Shown: piece after piece, positions 34,367 to 46,316 of the stretch
Layout: the number at the start of each line of letters is the position of its first letter
Numbering within the stretch: position 1 is the stretch's first letter
Origin: Hymenoscyphus infarciens
Taxonomy: Eukaryota; Ascomycota; Leotiomycetes; Helotiales; Helotiaceae
DNA length: 64,000 bases
Reading direction: 5' to 3'
NCBI GenBank assembly: GCA_001414345.1
Contig: LLCB01000218.1
Span: 1 to 64,000 of the forward strand
Translations under genes and position numbers: made by a program
The notes under the pieces: model-generated
Told to the model about the DNA's origin: nothing
What the model saw: the letters and a program-made list of their open reading frames with translations, nothing else
Database searches by the model: none

Positions 34367-37152
34367 ATGTGGACCCTCGAGTGCGAAGGAGACGCGCTTT
34401 CCGGTATGTTATGTTTGCACGCGATACGCTGCTATCATCAACGGCTCCCAGCTAACATGCATCAGGCAAGCAGCTATGGCTGAGACCCGGAAAGAAGTTT
34501 GTCGTTGGGAGAACACAAGGAGGTATGCTATGCTATGCGCCGAATACATGCTCCCAGATGAGTATATCCATGCTGACTACCGCAGATGGAACCATGTGTA
34601 TTGTCGACAAAACCATCTCCAGGCAGCACATCACCGTCGAAGTCGATGCGGTCGGGGCACAAGATTGCGTTAGACTCGCTCCCCTCCTCTCCTCTTCCCT
34701 CCCGCCTAGCAATCTGCTAACAATTACACAAGGCAAACGCCCGTTCCCGATCGCGCATAACCATAAAGGACCTCGACACCAAGATTGGCACACTGGTAAA
34801 CGGAGAGCAGATCCGGGGCAAGATACATCAACTCGATCGCGTTGACAATGATGTTACCCTGGGCAGATACAAACATCATTTCCGGTAACCTTATTTCGTC
34901 TTTTGCGTATACGGGTTCTAACTCTTCGCAGATTCAGATGGGTTCCCCTCGCACTCGCATTCTCCTTTACCGGAAAAGAAAAGAAAGCCGATCCATGGAC
35001 CCCTCTTTACGAACAACTCGGACCGCTCGATATCAAGGTACTGAGAGAGTACGAACACGGATATACTACACACGTAGTGGCATCGAAGCGAAATACACCA
35101 AAAGGATTACAGGCGTTGATTGATGGGAAATATATCGTGGATAACACCTATGTCAAGGCGATTGTCGATGCGGCCAAGGAAGTGGAGGAAGACTTTTCTA
35201 AATTCCCAGATGCCTTGAAATTTCTTCCTCCCAAGGGAAAGGAACCTACGGAACGACCTGCTACTGCTTATTCCCCGGATCCACTTCGACAGGATATGTT
35301 TGACGGGTATACATTCATATTTTATTCTCAACAGCAATTTGATACTCTCATCGCACCAATCACTGGAGGACGTGGGAAGGCATTATTTCGAGAAGTCATC
35401 CTGGAGAGAACAACTGTAGAGGAATTCGTCGAATATGTCAAACAGGTAGCCGGCGAAAAGGGCCTGGGAGAGTTGGAAGACGGAAGCGAGGGAAAAGGGG
35501 TAGTTGTTGTCAAATTCAATCCTACCGGGGGTCAAGGTGTTCAGTGGTATGCCGATTTCAGCACCCAAGTCGCTCTCTCCTTGGGTCTTCGTTTGATTGA
35601 ACAAAATGAGTTTCTTGATGCTATTTTGGGCAGCGATTCAAGTGTGTTACGAAGACCTCTTGAAGTTGCATCAACATCACAAAGAACTGGTAAGTATCAA
35701 CCCAAAATATCAAAGTACTGACTAACAATATTAGCTGCCCCCACAACCCAAGTAATAGACCGATTAGTGGCAGCTCTCGAATCTGTACCAGCAGAAAGTG
35801 CACCATCCCAGCCTCCTCGCAGAGGTAGAGGTCGACGCACTGTAGCTAAATTTACAGGATTCGACGACGACGATTTTAGTGCCCCCATAAATCTCAATTC
35901 CATCCCAGAAGTCGAGCCAGTGGCACCAGAACCAGCTCCAGCTCCCGAACCAATGGAAGAATCCCAATCTCTCTTCGTCACCCAGCAAGAACCCGATATG
36001 ACCACTTGGAGAGAACCCTCCGAAGAACCACCACCGGTAATCCAACCAAGAACCACTCGCAAACGACAAGCAACCCCAATCGATGAAGAGGAACGCCAAG
36101 GGCGTCTAGCACCCTCTTTCGTAAAACTCAAGAAACGCCGCCTGGAAGAAGAAGAAGCCCGTAGAGAAAGAGGCGAATCTACACCTGTCCCCCAAACAGC
36201 TAAACCCGTCGAACCACCGAAGGAAAAGACACCCCCGCCACCTGTGACTGAGAAGAAGAAACCTACTAAGAGAGCCAAGAAATCGGGAGATGCAGGAGTC
36301 GAAGAAGCAATGCAGAAGCGAATGGAAGAACAGGAACAAGCTGCTGCTGCGGAACGCAATGCCCAACTCTCTATTATGGCTGATATAAATATCGACGAAG
36401 TGCGCTCTGGTATCGAAATCCTAGAAATGTCAGTCGGTCGTACTCGCACCATCACACGACCGGGTAGAGCGGATGAAAGTGAGCGGTGGGATGATAAATG
36501 GAATGGTCGTCGTGACTTTAAGAAATTCCGGAGAAGAGGTGCGCCGGCGGGTAGGGATCACGAGAGAGTGATTGTTTCTCTGGAGGAGGTGAAGAATAAG
36601 GAGTTTGGGATTGGGGATGAGTATTGGGTTGATAATCGGGTTCAGGGGGAGAAAGAGAGTCAACGGAAGAGTCAGAATCGAAAAGGTAGACAACAAACGG
36701 AGCCGGAGGAGGACTCAGACTCGGAAACTCTTATGCGGAATTCTAGACGATCGAAGCAGCGATCTGCTCCTGCTCCAAAAGCGAAAGCGAAAGCCAAGCC
36801 CAAGGAAGTAGCAACGGAACCGGAACCAGTCTTCATCGTTTCTTCTGAGGAAGATAACGACGATGATCTTATTGCACATCCCGAACGTGTTCCTGTTGCT
36901 GCGCCTCCCCCTGTTGCTTCCAAGTCTAAGGGAACTTCTAGAGCGAGGTCAGATTCCCAGACTTTAGAGGCTGAGAACTTGGAATCTGCACCCAGAACGG
37001 CGAGGAAGAGAACTGCGGAACCGATGGCTAAACCTGCGCCTGCTAAGAAGGCTAAGCAGACAACGCTGGATAGGCCTGCTGGGAGAAGGAGAGTGGCGGT
37101 TGAGGAGGGTAGTGATGATGATATGAGGTTAAGTAGGAGGAGGAAGAGATAA
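34367..37152 (+). CDS. NBS1: NBS1/Xrs2 subunit of the Mre11-Rad50-Nbs1 complex
   Basis: Six exons (34367-34403, 34466-34522, 34586-34650, 34733-34884, 34932-35689, 35735-37152) give 828 residues. The third donor (after 34650) is a weak GTCGGG and less certain. The N-terminal FHA domain is clear: FVVGRTQGGDGTMCIVD, the phosphopeptide-binding SRQHITVEV, then IKDLDTKIGTLVNGE. Tandem BRCT-like repeats follow (PLYEQLGPLDIKVL, HVVASKRNTPKGLQAL, YTFIFYSQQQFDTLIAP). From about residue 360 the protein is disordered, rich in Pro, Glu, Lys and Ser, and ends with basic RRRKR. This is the Nbs1 architecture: it binds phosphorylated damage mediators through FHA-BRCT, and Mre11 and Tel1 through the C-terminal tail, in double-strand-break sensing in the nucleus. 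I could not pinpoint the Mre11-binding motif by eye. Confidence 0.88.
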
Positions 37153-37618
37153 GTTTGGGGAGTTACTTGTGGGATGGGGGACTACCTATATGGATAGCTG
37201 GGATTAGGGAAAGGGTATCATAACGGAATTTGGGGAAAGGAAGGGTGTATCATTGTATTTATTTTGTCGTCTTCTAGCTTTTGCTTTTGTACAGTCTGTG
37301 AACGTTATGTTACGTGGGAATATTTTGTCTAATCCCTATGTAAACCCCATGTACTCCAAGCGCATATGTCAAAGAATATAACACTAAAATTAGAAAAAGT
37401 AAATGTTTATCTTGCGGCTTTAAGCAGCTTGCTACCAAAGGACAAGTGCTCAATTTGGATTTATAGAATAAGTGGTGTAGTCGGGAATAAGAGAAAAAGG
37501 AGGGGCAGCAAACTTTATCACTCCTGATAAAGCCACGCTCCGAGGCTCTGCCGACCTCTCTCAAAGTCAAAATACATCAACACCAAAACACCAACATTAT
37601 AGTGATCGCCTCGATACC
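37153..37618. other. Intergenic, NBS1 3' flank and next gene's promoter
   Basis: 466 bp without a supported gene. Minus-strand frames here overlap the following gene and are shadows. Confidence 0.6.
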
Positions 37619-38707
37619 ATGGCCGTCCTAGGTCTATCGATACTAATAGCAACCTTCTCATTATTCTGCTACAAACATCCACCTTCAACATGGAGCTTCC
37701 TCGAGTGGTTCCGCAACCATCGTCCCCCTCCTGCCTCGATCCCAGAACCCCAAAATGCGCCTCAGACGATAGAACTTGATACACCTAGTATTACAACTTC
37801 GAGGCCCGATGAGATAGACTCTATACCAGTGGAGGAGGTGCAGATAAAGGTTGAGAGGAATGAAAAGAAGGGAGGAGAAGCGAAAAAGGAAGATCAAGAT
37901 AGAATCGCCATGCCACCACCCCCACCACCGACCTTCACCAAAGCAAAACCCACGAGTCCCCCGACCCCACGAGCACAAACTAGCGATCGCGCAACAAATC
38001 GAATACCTTCTTTCACACTACAAAATGGGAATAAAGATGAAGCCGAGGATCCAGACTACGACGCCATGCCACCCCCTCAATTCCCCGCCATAAATTCAGC
38101 ACAGAGAGCAGGAGGCGGGAAAACACCACAACCACCGCGATTATCTGCCATGCCACCACCTCCCAGACCGGGAGGGACGGCTTCATTGATGGCTCCCCCT
38201 CAACGCGGAGGACCGTTGCCGAATAGGAACCCTTTATCCTCACAAGGAGGAGCAGGCCTCACACCCCCACCTACCCATACAATCCCGCCGCCCAAACCGA
38301 GGAAGAAAGTACAGTTAACACCCGGTCACTCACCTCTCGATTGGGCTTCCCTGTCCACCTCCCCCTCGGCGAATCTGCGCGGGCTTCCTCCAAATACGCC
38401 ATACCTAAAAGTCCCACCTTCCCTCTTAAAACAAATGAACGGCCGAAAGGGGAGAGATGCATGGACGATATTAGGCGGAAGAGTGTATAACATCACACCG
38501 TACAAGGATTTCCATCCGGGGGGTGTGCCAGAGTTGATGCGGTGCGCGGGGAAAGATGGGACGAGGATGTTCGGGGAAGTACATCCTTGGGTGAATTGGG
38601 AGGGGATGTTGGAGGGTTGTCTTGTGGGGGTGGGGGTGGAGGAGGGGGATGTGAAGAAAGATGCTGATCAGAAGGTTACGGGAGAGGGGATGGAGGATAT
38701 GGACTGA
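37619..38707 (+). CDS. Membrane-anchored cytochrome b5-domain protein with proline-rich linker
   Basis: An uninterrupted frame of 362 residues. Residues 1-18 (MAVLGLSILIATFSLFCY) form a membrane anchor or signal anchor. The middle is a disordered Pro-rich stretch in which AMPPP recurs four times (AMPPPPPP, AMPPPQFP, AMPPPPRPGG). The C-terminal domain (about residues 265-345) is cytochrome b5-like of the NCB5OR type: WTILGGRVYNITPYKDFHPGG with the first haem His, ELMRCAGKDGTRMF, then EVHPWVNWEGMLEGCLVG with the second haem His. No flavin or NADH reductase domain follows, so it needs an external reductase. It probably donates or shuttles electrons at a membrane such as the ER. The redox partner is unknown. 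It lies 466 bp downstream of NBS1 on the same strand, with no sign of co-function. Confidence 0.85.
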   Translation: MAVLGLSILIATFSLFCYKHPPSTWSFLEWFRNHRPPPASIPEPQNAPQTIELDTPSITTSRPDEIDSIPVEEVQIKVERNEKKGGEAKKEDQDRIAMPPPPPPTFTKAKPTSPPTPRAQTSDRATNRIPSFTLQNGNKDEAEDPDYDAMPPPQFPAINSAQRAGGGKTPQPPRLSAMPPPPRPGGTASLMAPPQRGGPLPNRNPLSSQGGAGLTPPPTHTIPPPKPRKKVQLTPGHSPLDWASLSTSPSANLRGLPPNTPYLKVPPSLLKQMNGRKGRDAWTILGGRVYNITPYKDFHPGGVPELMRCAGKDGTRMFGEVHPWVNWEGMLEGCLVGVGVEEGDVKKDADQKVTGEGMEDMD

Positions 38708-39612
38708 GGTGAGGGGTGTATTGGGATTTGAGGGAGACTTATGTTGAAGGTCTAGAGCATGCGAGGAAGAGCAGAATCAGCTCGACCAGTAATCTAATTT
38801 TGGGTTCCGCATCCGAGGAGAGCAGTGCAAGTCAAGCGGTCTCGAATTCAATGAAGCAAGAGTTCGAGGAAACCCCTCATCCTCGACGAGGATCGCGTTT
38901 GGACAAGAAGCCCCTGTTTGGGCAAATCGGGGGAACATTATCATCAGGAGTCATGGGTACAGACAGCATAGAGGCGAGATTCCCGTCCAGCAAAGAAAGG
39001 CGTCTGCTTTTCACGCGGCATACATGGGCATTACATGGGCATTAGACTAGGCACTCTGATTTTATCATTGCCTTCATAGACTGACTGACTGTAGAGGTAG
39101 AAGAGGACGACGGTACGAGCCGTCAAATAAATCAAACACAATGATACCCCCTTTCCCTTTTCCCCTTTTCCCATTGCCATCTCCATTTATAGTCAAGTCT
39201 TATATAGGATCCTATCTGATAAGTTGGACCTTCATCTTTTGGGAAATTGGGGATTTCTCTCCCCTGATTCTCGGTGGTCCTGAGAAATTCGCTGACCAAT
39301 ACCTGGCTCCAAAACTTTCACACCATTCAAAAGTTAGATTCAAGCTTCCCGTCAGCATTACAACTAATAATATAGCAGAACTTAATATTAATTCATAACT
39401 GATTAGTTGCAGCTCACTCGTAAAAATTCATGACGATAATATTACAATAAGTACTCTTGAAATCCTATCGATTCCCTCTTTGCATATCTATATCTGCCTC
39501 ACCACCAAAAAATATGAAACCCGTGAAATATGTCCTTTCCCAAAAAAGCGCCCTGAGATCCCCATCAGATATGCAATTCAATATCAACAAAAGAGACCTT
39601 CTCAATCCCCTT
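38708..39612. other. Intergenic, convergent 3' flanks
   Basis: The end-to-end gap between the cytochrome b5-domain gene (plus) and the ABC transporter gene (minus). Plus-strand frames at 38716-39045 and 39141-39398 lack domains and look like untranslated sequence. Confidence 0.6.
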
Positions 39613-42600
39613 CTACCTCTTCTCCACCAAAAGAACATGCATAGCAATATACGCGAGCACGATAAAGCCAGCTGCGAATACCCCCAAACTCACAACATCA
39701 TTCCAAAGCGCCCCATTATTAAATCCAAAAGAACTCAATATCGCAGCCCCTGGAATAGTAATATCAAGCCCATACTTCTTATCCACAAGCGTCAACATCG
39801 CAACCTCATTCACAATTAAGCTCTCAAATCCATAATGGAAAATCGACAGCGATTGCAAAAAGAGCGCCGATTTAGGAATGGCATTGTGATTAAGAAGGAG
39901 ACCAGCGAAGAGTAAGCTGAACAGCATAACTAGACTTCCGATGAGATTTGCGACCCCGCTATCTTTGCAGACAATACCGATGAAAAGACAGATACCGGCG
40001 GCTGCGAGGTTGAAGAGGACTAGAACGAGGATGAAGCGGAAGAAATGTGGTGCGTCGGCGGTTAGGCCCGTCATTGGGTAGATAATTGAGCCCATGATGA
40101 TGGGGGGGATGATGCGGAGGGGGACGATGTCAAAGAGGACTTTGGCGGCGAAATAAGTGATAGGGTGGTAATAACCGTTAGCTCGTTCCCTGACAAATAG
40201 TAGTCGTTCGGCGGCAAAGACTGTCAAACTGGTCAATGTACTGAATCCGAAGAGTGCAAGGACGAAGAAGAATAATCCGAGTCGGTTTTGGAATCCAGGG
40301 ATATCGTCAGTCAAGCCGTAGAATAGATATCCGGAAAGTACAGCCAACAGGATAGCAATGGCATAATGCGTGAGCATCAACATTGGGTTCCGGTATAAAT
40401 TTCTCCATGTTCGCTGTGAGAGAATGACGAATTGTCTCAATAATCCAACTCTTGCATAACCTTTACCCATGGCGCTAGTGTAAACATTGCCATCCCCGAT
40501 CGCATTTCCATTTGCTCCGTTGGCAGTTTCAGCATTCGCGATTGCGCCATGGATATCATCATGAATATTGTTTGCAATATCAGAGCCACTGTAAGCGGAG
40601 ACAAGAGCGTCCAAATCTGAGCCTGCGGATGGCAGTAGATTGTCAGGATCATCCAGAATTTGCTGTGGTACTTGACCATGTTGCTTTTGAAGACGAACCC
40701 ATTGCTGAGCACTTGTGGCATTTGGATCCATTGGAGCCTCTTCTCCACCTGCAGATCCTGGAGTCTCCATTCCACTCTTTTTGCGAGTAAACAATTCTCT
40801 TTCTTGTTTGGCGCGAACGGAATCCTTGCGTTTCCCCTTGGATTTGGTTTGAGATTCTGAGAGGCTACCACCAGCACCTTCCTCGATACTTCCACCAGAA
40901 ATGCTAGCAATTGATTTGACAGCTCGAGTGCTACTTGGGCCGACACTAAGAGCGCTGCTTCCATTCAATCCGGCGATTCCTTCCTCAGTAGGAGTATGAG
41001 GAGTTCCAACATGCATGGTCAAGTCGACAAGATAATCCGCAATATTGAATCCAGGTGGGCAAGAATATCCGATGTGGTCAAAGTAGTCTTGACATTGTGA
41101 GAATTCCCCAGAGTACACAACCTTCCCCTTGGCCAACAAAAGAAGCCTGTCAAAAAGAGAGACGATGTTTGATCTTGGTTGATGGATAGTGAAGATGACG
41201 GTTCGTTTGTAGGTTTTTGCCAAAGTGACAAGACACTCAATGACATTGAAAGCGTTGTAGGAATCGAGTCCACTGGTGGGCTCATCGAGGAATAAGATGC
41301 TAGGGCTGGTGACAAGTTCGCATGCAATACCGACCCTTCGCTTTTCTCCACCAGAGATACCTCGTCCTTTTCCTTCTTCAGAACCAATCAAAGAGTCTTT
41401 AATGGCGGATATTCCAAGTTGTTTCTCAACTTCGTAGACTCTTTGCTCCTTTGCGGCTCTTCCCATATCACGGGGAAGTCGCAAGAGAGCACTGGTCATG
41501 ATGGTTTCGTGAACAGTCAGGGTAGGCAACATGGTATCTTCTTGGTCAACAAACCCAACGACATTCTTGTACTCGGTGTCGTTGACCTTTTCACCGTTAA
41601 CGTAGAAATCACCAGCAACCGCACCTCTCTTGTTCTTTCTTGCCAAAATGTCGAGGAAACTTGTCTTTCCTGCCCCAGAAGCTCCCATAATAGCCATAAT
41701 CTCACCTGGATGAGCCACTCCTTGGATACCGGTAAGAATTTGCTTTCCATTCATATGATAGGAAACGTTCTCCCAATATAATGAAGCGGGTTTATGATCG
41801 GTCATGAGTTTAGCACTCTCGTCGTCAGAATCATCCAGGGCGATTGGGCCATGTCGGAACTGTCTTCTAGAGAGATACCAGACCAGCAAGATGACGAGAA
41901 CCACAAATATCCCACAACCAGCAATAACCCCAGCAATCAAAGGTGTGTTGATCTTCTTGATTGGTCTCTCGAAGCCAGGAACCTCGGTTTCATAAAGACA
42001 TTCCCCGGATGCACAGTTGATGGAGATGCTATCGTCCCCAAACATTGCCGAGATCAACTTGTTCATTTCAGGCTCTTGGAAGAGGCAATTGTTGTCTCCC
42101 CCGTTCTGCTGGTCGCAATTAAATGAGGCTGGCCCACGAATGGATTCGGTCAAAAAGTCGGAGATATCCACTGAGCCATCCTGTCCACACAGCATTCTAT
42201 CGGGAATACATTTGCACTTAATATTCGTACAGTCGTAAGTTGTACTGTTTTTGTTGACATCGTAGTGGGCGCTGGAGCTGCAAGTATCGAGGGAACAATA
42301 GAAGGATTCCTGTTCTTGAACCCAAACTGATTTTATTAGCATTACCTCATGACGCTTCCAATTTGAGAGAACCTACACTGGAAATCACAAGTCTCCTTCG
42401 CCGCGTTACAAGTAAATGTAACTTGAGGCTTCTTCCCATCCAAGATGTCCACAATCTTCTTGTTGGTGACGTCGCACATTTGGTAATTCTCCTTGACCAC
42501 TTCTCCATTTTGATAGCAGACTCCACCTTGTTTATCGGGCATCAGAGCATTGCATGCTTTGTTGGTGGTGCACACATTGCAGTTTATTCCACCCCAACCA

Positions 42601-43038
42601 TCTTCGCAGGCACAGTGGTCGGTCGTTCGCATCGGTCGGTCCTTTCCGTCTGCTAAGGAGCCACAGACTATTTCCATCAGCATAGTTCCACGACCTATTT
42701 TCTGTTTTCCCGCTCCATACCTGGTTGCAAACAATCGTCACCACCATAACCCGGAGGACAAGAACATTTCCCATTGAACTTGTTACAGTCGGAATATTGA
42801 CCACATTCGAATGCCGGCAGAAGACAATTGAAACTATCGCGAGTTAGTATTTGTTGTGGGTATAGTTGGGGGTTCTGGCGCAATCATCATCATACCATGG
42901 CGGACAATTATCCGGCCGATCGCCCATCAGAGAGACCTGCGCCTGCATCATATCGTAGGAACTATAATTCAGAGAAGCATAGCTCGTGCCAGCTAGCGAC
43001 AGCGTCACTAGGACGGCTGCGCTTATTCGTGATCGCAT
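39613..43038 (-). CDS. ADP1: ABCG-type half transporter, Adp1-like, with Cys-rich extracellular N-terminus
   Basis: Exons 43038-42896, 42833-42721, 42667-42377 and 42326-39613 give 1086 residues. The last intron is 50 nt with a GCTAAT branch point. A signal peptide (to about residue 21) precedes a Cys-rich EGF-like region ([20 protein letters not shown], then [12 protein letters not shown]). One membrane segment lies at about 312-332. The ABC domain carries Walker [10 protein letters not shown] (about 397-405), signature ISGGEKRRV, Walker [13 protein letters not shown] and the H-loop IHQPR. A Ser/Gly-rich linker leads to five or six membrane segments in the last 270 residues, ending MHVLLVEKR. 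This reverse NBD-TMD order with an EGF-like ectodomain is that of yeast Adp1. Substrate is unknown, and ABCG half transporters must dimerise. A roughly 874-bp divergent promoter separates it from the aminotransferase gene. Confidence 0.92.
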
Positions 43039-43283
43039 CGAGGTGGCGGGTTGGTTGAGAGAGGGTTGTTGTTGTTGGTAGTGATGTTGCCTGAAGAGAG
43101 GCGAGTAGAGAGAGAGCTTCGCGATACCGCTCGCTAGCTATGCCCAGGCCAGCCTCGTCAATAATCTATATTAGAGAAATCGCTATGGTGGGGGCTCGGT
43201 CGGGTTCGTGGTGTCAGGTTAGCACTGCAGCATCAAGCTTCAGCGAAAAGAGAGGAAATGACTATTAGTAAAAGGGTGAAATG

Positions 43284-43309
43284 GGGGTGGTGGTGGTGGT
43301 GGTGGTGGG
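43284..43309. repeat. GGT microsatellite
   Basis: About eight consecutive ggt triplets. Confidence 0.9.
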
Positions 43310-43578
43310 AGAAGGAGAGGCAGCTCTGCGAGAGAGAGACCTGGAAGGAAGATGAGCCTCGAACCTGGAAGGCCCCGAGGCTCAGCAACGTCACACGGCC
43401 ACTGGCTGCCTGCGACCGGAAGCTGGTCCCACAACACCACGCAGTTCTGAATTTATAAGGTAGGATCATTTCCCCGAACGGAACTTGAAAAGGGACGTTT
43501 AAAAGTAAGCGTTAAGTAAATAAAACTAGGTAAACCAAACCATAATTAGAGTTATTACCTATTCCAACTAGGTACCAG

Positions 43579-43608
43579 GTAGCGTAGCGTAGCGTAGCGT
43601 AGCGTAGC
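43579..43608. repeat. GTAGC pentamer tandem repeat
   Basis: Six consecutive gtagc units, directly visible. Confidence 0.9.
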
Positions 43609-43912
43609 CCTCTTAGCCCCAGCAACCCCCCGAAGTTCTTCCGTTTGTGACCCCTCTACCTTGATGAAGACCCTCTCGCGGAATTAGGATGGAATTACGA
43701 GTACTGTACTTGTACTTGTAGAGACACGCCCTTCATTGACAAGCTAATCGTACTCCACCGAGCACTCTCAATATCCGATTATCAGTTGCTATAAAAGAGG
43801 TCCGTCTCAACCTCCAAAATGTCCTCGTCCTCAAGTCAAAAGCCAACGTGCATTTCCCCGCAGGAACAGCTTCTCGTTTCATCCCCTCGTCTCCAACACC
43901 ACCACAGCAAAG

Positions 43913-45159
43913 ATGGTCAAAATTGAACCATTCCAAGTCGAGCAGGTAAGTTCCACACCATCTCACTACATATCTTCACGTACACCGCTTACATCTCCCA
44001 GTGGATGGACAAATACGAAGTAACACCCGGAGTCCTCAACATAGCCGAAACATGCGCCGCCTCCCTCTCAGTAAACGACCTCGTAGCTCTCTGTGAAGAC
44101 CCCAATGTCCCAAGTCCTCTCGACTTGTCCAGAAAACTCACGTATGGAGAAATTCGAGGATCCGTAACTCTACGGGAACGACTTTCCTCTCTGTACTCAG
44201 CAAAGACGGCAAGCCCACTTTCTATTGACAACATCCTCATCACTCCCGGTGCCATTTCCGCTAATTTTCTCCTCCTGTATACACTTATTGGACCTGGTGA
44301 TCACGTAGTTTGCATGCATCCAACGTATCAACAATTGTATTCTGTCCCAGAAAGTCTCGGAGCCGAAGTCTCATTATGGAAATTGAGACGAGAGCAGAAG
44401 TACATCCCAGATATCGATGACCTCAAAAGTCTCGTCAAAGAAAACACTAAGATGATCATCATCAATAACCCCAACAATCCAACTGGTGCTATCACTCCAA
44501 AATCGGTGATGACAGCCCTGGTCGACTTTGCCCGGGAACGAGATATCATCATCCTCTCAGATGAAGTTTACCGCCCACTGTTCCATGGAATCGGACCAAT
44601 GGATGCTGAATTTCCCCCTTCAATATTATCAATGGGATACAAGAAAGCTATCTGTACCGGATCGATGTCGAAAGCCTACGCATTAGCTGGTATCAGGATT
44701 GGCTGGATTGCTGCTCGGGATCCAGAAATCATCGAAGCGTGTGCCTCAGCTAGGGATTACACCACGATTTCCGTCTCTCAATTAGACGACCAAGTCGCCG
44801 CATACGCTCTCTCCGGTTCTGTCATGCATGCATTGCTAGCTCGAAATATTGCACTAGCAAAGAAAAACATCGCTATCCTCGAGAAATTCGTCGACAATCA
44901 CAGCAACATTTGCTCTTGGGTGAAACCAGTTGCTGGAAGTACGGCTCTCGTCAAATTCGCAAAGAAGGGGGAGACGGTGGATGATGTACAATTCTGCAAG
45001 GATTTGATTGAGAACACCAAAGTTATGTTTGTTCCAGCTTCAAATTGCTTTGGTGAGGATTTCAAGGGCTCTGTTAGAATCGGGTTCGTCTGCGAGACAG
45101 AGGTTTTGGAGGAAGGACTAAAGAAGTTGGGAGAGTATATTCGTGAGACACTGGCATGA
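43913..45159 (+). CDS. PLP-dependent class I/II aminotransferase
   Basis: Exon 1 (43913-43945, MVKIEPFQVEQ) and exon 2 (44002-45159) join to 396 residues, the usual size for fold-type I aminotransferases. Visible motifs are LTYGEIRGSVTLRERL (substrate-lid region), TPGAISANFLLLYTLIGPGD (PLP phosphate region), INNPNNPTGA with the PLP-contacting Asn, ILSDEVYRPLF with the Asp that binds the pyridine nitrogen, SMSKAYALAGIRIGWIA with the Schiff-base Lys235, and SVRIGFVCE with a C-terminal Arg that can bind a carboxylate. The reaction class is therefore amino-group transfer or a related PLP reaction; the specific substrate is not evident. It resembles the clade that includes capreomycidine-synthase-like and kynurenine-type enzymes, but this is a guess. 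There is no targeting peptide. Confidence 0.9.
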
Positions 45160-45440
45160 CTTTAGTCAATTTCTAGCTAATGAATTGTGGCTTTACAGTT
45201 TTCGTGTGGTTGTATTTGTAAGGATAGGGAGATAATCTATCTGAATTCTCCTCGTTCTTCACTTGTCTCCTTCGTTCGACTTACCACTGACTGATACTAC
45301 ACTAATATACCACTTGACTCGGTTAAGACTTTATTAAACCGCAGGCAGCTTGAGCAGTTACCACTAATAACCCCATCAACTCTCGATCCCTCACCACAAA
45401 GACTCCTCGCCAGTCTGATTTCCTCATCAGTCCCTTGTTT
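45160..45440. other. Convergent 3' flanks
   Basis: A short gap between the aminotransferase end and the membrane-protein gene end. Nothing recognised. Confidence 0.6.
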
Positions 45441-46316
45441 TCATTCCGACTTCCGAACAATCACATGCCCTCTTTTCAACTCCTCCAAGACGATTTCAAG
45501 TGTATGTTGAGTACCTTCCCTCTCTGCCTCTTCCTCATCCAACACACCCCCCATCTCATCGTCTTCCTCACTAAACCCCACCACATCATCACTACCCTCA
45601 AACACAAACCCCTTACCCTCCCTCCCCAAGAACAAACTCGCAATATCTTCTCCCCTTAAATTCTCCGGAGTATTCATCCACTCCCTCAAATCTGCAAAAC
45701 CATCATTTCCACCTACAGACCCCCCATTCCCATACGCAGACATGGACCAGGAAGCCGAATGACCAAGCCAACTCATCACCAATACCGATACGAGGAGAAC
45801 GTGGAGGGAGAGGAGGATGAAGACTGCTGTGCTGAATTTCTTTTTCGTGGGCTTAGGGTTTTGACTCTTGGCGTGGTGGGTGTATTGGATGGTTGAGGAA
45901 GTACGGATATGTCGACTTTGTTGGAGCGGGTTCGGTTGAGGCTCCTCAGAGGTTGAGGGATTTGTTCCTAGGGTAGATTCAAAGCTCTTGTTCTCATTCT
46001 CGTTATCCCTTCTGCTTGGTATACTAAGCTGTAAATTCGGAAATGAGAGACGAGGGAGCGGTAGGTGTGACGGTGGTGTTGAAAATGGTTGCGAGCTTGT
46101 GGAGCTCAGGCTTGTCGAACTTGCTAAACTCGTCGTCGAACTCCCTGAACTTGGATAAGAGGATTGTACGGTCTTTGTTGAGTAGGTTGTGGATGCCGGA
46201 CTGGAACTGCTACGCAGGTGGCGGGACGGCGATTGAGGGGCTAGTGGTCGGAGTCTGGAGTAGGCAAGTCTCGCCTTTTGCGATGGGGTGGAAGGGATGG
46301 GTTGGGTGGTTGACAT
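45441..46316 (-). CDS. Uncharacterised single-pass membrane protein, 291 aa
   Basis: A single uninterrupted frame. The N-terminal half is low-complexity Ser/Pro/Thr with Arg (MSTTQPIPSTPSQKARLAYS and an SRHLRSSSSPAST run). A single hydrophobic helix lies at about residues 168-190 (STAVFILLSLHVLLVSVLVM), preceded by basic PTKKKF. The C-terminal part is acidic (DDVVGFSEEDDEMGGVLDEE) and ends with a short basic stretch. The positive-inside rule suggests a cytosolic N-terminus and a lumenal or external acidic tail. I recognise no domain. The overlapping plus-strand frame at 46043 is a shadow. The 5' end at the MSTT start has no alternative upstream Met nearby. Confidence 0.65.
   Translation of the reverse strand: MSTTQPIPSTPSQKARLAYSRLRPLAPQSPSRHLRSSSSPASTTYSTKTVQSSYPSSGSSTTSLASSTSLSSTSSQPFSTPPSHLPLPRLSFPNLQLSIPSRRDNENENKSFESTLGTNPSTSEEPQPNPLQQSRHIRTSSTIQYTHHAKSQNPKPTKKKFSTAVFILLSLHVLLVSVLVMSWLGHSASWSMSAYGNGGSVGGNDGFADLREWMNTPENLRGEDIASLFLGREGKGFVFEGSDDVVGFSEEDDEMGGVLDEEEAEREGTQHTLEIVLEELKRGHVIVRKSE

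Larger units (their letters stand above)
43039..43912. promoter_or_regulatory. Divergent promoter region with two microsatellites
   Basis: The region between the ABC transporter and aminotransferase starts. It contains a GGT run (43284-43309) and six tandem gtagc units (43579-43608). The small frames around 43233-43469 come from the GGT run and are not genes. Confidence 0.6.

Noticed and set aside
35697..36455. 252-codon minus-strand frame
   Set aside because: It is the antisense shadow of the disordered Ser/Pro/Glu-rich tail of NBS1.
40437..40964. 175-codon minus-strand frame within the ABC transporter
   Set aside because: It lies in another frame of the transporter's linker exon and has no domain of its own.
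43233..43469. His/Pro-rich small frames in the divergent promoter
   Set aside because: They are produced by the GGT microsatellite and have no other support.
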